From positions 1-5,878 of the forward strand of contig JAITMH010000016.1 of assembly GCA_031277445.1 (NCBI GenBank): DNA of 5,878 nucleotides, given 5' to 3'. The notes below the pieces were generated by a model, which was not told where the DNA came from, searched no databases, and saw nothing but the letters and a program-made list of their open reading frames with translations. Shown piece after piece: positions 3,211 to 5,878 of the stretch. Origin of the DNA: Burkholderiales bacterium. GTDB lineage: Bacteria > Pseudomonadota > Gammaproteobacteria > Burkholderiales > Casimicrobiaceae. Both the position numbers and the translations under genes were made by a program. The first letter of the stretch is position 1, and each line of letters opens with the position of its first letter.

Positions 3211-5878
3211 ATGACGCTCGCTAAAAGTTTCGACCCGGCGGAGATTGAACGCCGCTGGTATCCGCAATGGGAAAACTCCGGTTATTTCGAGGCCGGAGCA
3301 GACGCTACAAAACCCGCAGAAGCATCGTTTTGCATTCTGCTTCCGCCGCCGAATGTCACCGGCACGCTGCACATGGGACACGGTTTTCAGCAGACGATTA
3401 TGGACGCGCTGACCCGCTACCACCGGATGCTTGGAATCAACACGTTGTGGCAGCCGGGTACCGACCATGCCGGCATCGCCACGCAGATGGTGGTGGAGCG
3501 GCAGCTTGAGATGCAAGGTTTGTCGCGGCACGATCTTGGCCGCGAAAAGTTTGTCGAAAAAGTATGGGAGTGGCGGGAAGTTTCCGGCAAAACCATCACG
3601 CAACAGATGCGGCGTTTGGGTACGTCGCCCGACTGGAGCCGTGAACGTTTCACGATGGATGACGGACTGTCGAAAACAGTCACGGAAACATTCGTGCGTT
3701 TGTACAACGAAGGATTGATTTATCGCGGCAAACGGTTGGTGAACTGGGACCCGGTGCTGGGGACGGCGGTGTCCGATCTTGAAGTGGTGCAGGATGAGGA
3801 AGACGGTTTTTTGTGGCATATTACGTATCCGTTTACCGATGGCGCGATCAACGGCATGAGAGGGTTGACGGTGGCGACGACGCGACCGGAAACAATGCTG
3901 GGCGACGTGGCGGTGATGGTGCATCCCGATGATGAGCGCTATCAGGCATTGCTCGGTAAAACGGTGGAACTGCCGCTGACCGGTCGCAGGATTCCGATTA
4001 TCGCCGACGATTATGTGGATCGTGAATTCGGCACGGGTTGCGTCAAGGTGACACCGGCGCACGATTTCAACGACTACGCAGTAGGGCAGCGCCATCAGTT
4101 GCCGCAGATCAGCGTGTTGACGCTTGATGCCAAAATCAGCGAGGTCGCGCCGGAGAAATATCATGGACTGGATCGTTTTGAAGCGCGCAAACAAGTTGTT
4201 GCCGATCTTGAGGCGCAAGGCTTTCTGGAGAAAGTTGAGCCGCACAAGTTGAAAGTGCCACGCGGTGACCGCACGCATACGGTGATTGAACCGATGTTGA
4301 CCGATCAGTGGTTCGTCGCGGTTAACAAGCCAGGCAAAAACGGTAAAACAATCGGTCAGGAAGCGATTGACGTTGTCGAATCTGGCGAAGTTCGTTTTGT
4401 TCCGGAAAGCTGGGTCAACACCTACTATGCCTGGATGCGCAATCTGCAGGACTGGTGTATCTCGCGGCAACTGTGGTGGGGGCATCAGATTCCCGCCTGG
4501 TACGGTGAAGAGGGTCAGTGCTGGGTCGCGCACGATGAAGACGAAGCACGTTCGCTGGCGACGAAGGAAAACTATCACGGCGCACTGACACGCGACCCGG
4601 ATGTCCTCGATACCTGGTATTCGTCGGCACTGTGGCCGTTCTCGACGCTCGACTGGACGCCGGACTGGCCGCAGCAGTCCAATCCGGTGATCGACCGTTA
4701 TTTGCCCTCGTCGGTGTTGATTACGGGCTTCGACATTATTTTCTTCTGGGTGGCAAGAATGGTGATGATGACCCGACACATCACCGGCAAGATTCCGTTC
4801 AAGGATGTCTATGTGACCGGACTGATTCGGGATGCCGAAGGTCAGAAGATGAGCAAGTCGAAAGGCAACGTGCTTGATCCGATTGATTTGATTGACGGCA
4901 TCGGTCTTGAAGCGCTGGTGGAAAAACGCACGACCGGTCTGATGAATCTGAAAGACGCACCGAAAATCGAAAAGCGGACGCGTAAAGAGTTTCCGGAAGG
5001 CATTCCGGCGTTAGGTACCGATGCGCTGCGTTTTACCTTCGCCAGTCTGGCCAGTCCGGGGCGCGACATCAAGTTCGACATGCAGCGCTGCGAGGGGTAT
5101 CGGAATTTTTGCAATAAATTATGGAACGCGACTCGCTTCGTGCTGATGAACTGCGAGGGCAAGGATTGCGGTTTGCAGAGCCGCCACAAGCCGGGCGACG
5201 GCACGATTGAATTTTCGTTCGCGGATCGCTGGATCAAAAGCCGCTTGCAACGCGCTGAAGCCGAGATTACGCAACATTTCGCGGCGTACCGCCCCGATCT
5301 GGTTGCGCGGGCGATGTATGAGTTTGTGTGGGACGAGTATTGTGACTGGTACGTCGAACTGGCGAAGGTGCAGTTGAGTCAGGGCAATGAAGCGCAACAG
5401 CGCGGCACACGCCGAACGCTGGTGCGAACGCTGGAAACGATGTTGCGATTGACGCATCCGCTCATTCCATTCATCACCGAAGAATTGTGGCAAACCGTCG
5501 CGCCGATTGCCCATCGCAAGACCACTGATTTCATCGGTACAGCGCCGTATCCGGTGTGCGATCCGAAGCTTCTCGATGAAACAAGCGAAGCGAAGGTCGC
5601 GCATCTGAAAGAAATGATTAACGCTTGCCGCAGCTTGCGTGCGGAAATGAATTTGTCACCGGCGCAAAAAGTACCGTTGCTGGTGGCGGGCGATCCGGCG
5701 GTGGTCGAAGCGTATGCGCCGTACCTGGCGGCATTGGCGAGACTTTCCGATGTGAACGCAGTCGGGACTGAATTGCCGATCTCACCAGCGCCGGTGCAAG
5801 TGGTTGGCGATTTTCGGATGATGTTGAAAATTGAAATCGACGTGGCGGCGGAGCGCGAACGGCTGCAAAAAGAAATCG
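3211..5878 (+). CDS. valS: Valyl-tRNA synthetase (3' end cut by window)
   Basis: This gene encodes valyl-tRNA synthetase, the cytoplasmic class Ia enzyme that charges tRNA-Val and edits mischarged Thr-tRNA. The frame is open from ATG 3211 to the window edge: 889 codons with no stop or frameshift. The N-terminus [21 protein letters not shown] is typical. [13 protein letters not shown] (45-57) carries the HIGH-class signature as H54-M-G-H57. The CP1 editing domain spans roughly 200-340, with [13 protein letters not shown] (220-232) and [16 protein letters not shown] (274-289). The catalytic core resumes with [17 protein letters not shown] (414-430) and [14 protein letters not shown] (from 464), then KMSKS at 546-550. 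The anticodon-binding domain includes [17 protein letters not shown] (from 631) and CDWYVELAK (from 711). The C-terminal coiled coil begins near 871 and is cut; by comparison with E. coli (951 residues) about 55-65 residues are missing. No clear Shine-Dalgarno precedes the ATG. An in-frame TAA at 3172-3174 with no start codon between rules out an upstream start. Confidence 0.97.
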   Translation, partial: MTLAKSFDPAEIERRWYPQWENSGYFEAGADATKPAEASFCILLPPPNVTGTLHMGHGFQQTIMDALTRYHRMLGINTLWQPGTDHAGIATQMVVERQLEMQGLSRHDLGREKFVEKVWEWREVSGKTITQQMRRLGTSPDWSRERFTMDDGLSKTVTETFVRLYNEGLIYRGKRLVNWDPVLGTAVSDLEVVQDEEDGFLWHITYPFTDGAINGMRGLTVATTRPETMLGDVAVMVHPDDERYQALLGKTVELPLTGRRIPIIADDYVDREFGTGCVKVTPAHDFNDYAVGQRHQLPQISVLTLDAKISEVAPEKYHGLDRFEARKQVVADLEAQGFLEKVEPHKLKVPRGDRTHTVIEPMLTDQWFVAVNKPGKNGKTIGQEAIDVVESGEVRFVPESWVNTYYAWMRNLQDWCISRQLWWGHQIPAWYGEEGQCWVAHDEDEARSLATKENYHGALTRDPDVLDTWYSSALWPFSTLDWTPDWPQQSNPVIDRYLPSSVLITGFDIIFFWVARMVMMTRHITGKIPFKDVYVTGLIRDAEGQKMSKSKGNVLDPIDLIDGIGLEALVEKRTTGLMNLKDAPKIEKRTRKEFPEGIPALGTDALRFTFASLASPGRDIKFDMQRCEGYRNFCNKLWNATRFVLMNCEGKDCGLQSRHKPGDGTIEFSFADRWIKSRLQRAEAEITQHFAAYRPDLVARAMYEFVWDEYCDWYVELAKVQLSQGNEAQQRGTRRTLVRTLETMLRLTHPLIPFITEELWQTVAPIAHRKTTDFIGTAPYPVCDPKLLDETSEAKVAHLKEMINACRSLRAEMNLSPAQKVPLLVAGDPAVVEAYAPYLAALARLSDVNAVGTELPISPAPVQVVGDFRMMLKIEIDVAAERERLQKEI

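Noticed and set aside
2800..3214. Several short open frames on both strands across the uspA-valS gap
   Set aside because: They read through repeats, the terminator and the REP-like hairpin, have no ribosome binding sites and show no protein-like composition.
3169..4779. Long open frame of 536 codons on the - strand, antisense to valS
   Set aside because: It lies opposite the clearly coding, motif-complete valS. Its translation is rich in Arg and His with no recognisable domain. Long antisense frames of this kind arise from codon bias in the sense gene.

Overview
This window is a stretch of ordinary bacterial housekeeping chromosome, with all genes on the + strand. The order is leuS (3' end), lptE, holA, uspA family gene, valS (5' part, running off the right edge). 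The leuS-lptE-holA order is a known conserved proteobacterial cluster. The protein sequences look proteobacterial, and ValRS and the UspA-type protein look most like betaproteobacterial relatives. I judge this from memory of family sequences, without a search, so genus and species cannot be named. No phage, transposase, CRISPR, tRNA or rRNA signal is visible.

Layout. Positions 1-479 hold the last 158 codons of leucyl-tRNA synthetase. lptE (466-990) starts inside the leuS end with its own strong Shine-Dalgarno sequence, so the two are probably translationally coupled. A 289-bp gap (991-1279) is filled almost end to end with short repeats: a degenerate 7-bp repeat, an 8-bp tandem repeat, an 8-bp-arm palindrome, and two G/C-rich hairpins facing each other. 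holA (1280-2317) follows, then a short gap (2318-2440) with a plausible promoter and a good ribosome binding site for the UspA-family gene (2441-2905). The 305-bp gap 2906-3210 holds a REP-like hairpin, a pair of inverted repeat arms, a strong intrinsic terminator and a perfect -10 hexamer for valS. valS (3211 to the right edge) is open and in frame for 889 codons, about 55-65 residues short of full length.

How the genes fit together. leuS and valS encode two related class Ia aminoacyl-tRNA synthetases. lptE encodes the outer-membrane lipoprotein partner of LptD in lipopolysaccharide export, and holA encodes the delta subunit of the DNA polymerase III clamp loader. The link between leuS, lptE and holA is conserved gene order rather than a shared pathway. 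The uspA gene appears to be its own transcription unit, ended by the terminator at 3057-3081, and valS appears to start afresh downstream.

I do not see a previously undescribed system. The most interesting material is the repeat content of the gaps. A 7-bp repeat close to AGGAATC lies at the stop codon of three consecutive genes (lptE, holA, uspA) and seems to have supplied the last residues of two of the proteins. An 8-bp-unit repeat (gcgaagac) occurs three times in both orientations.
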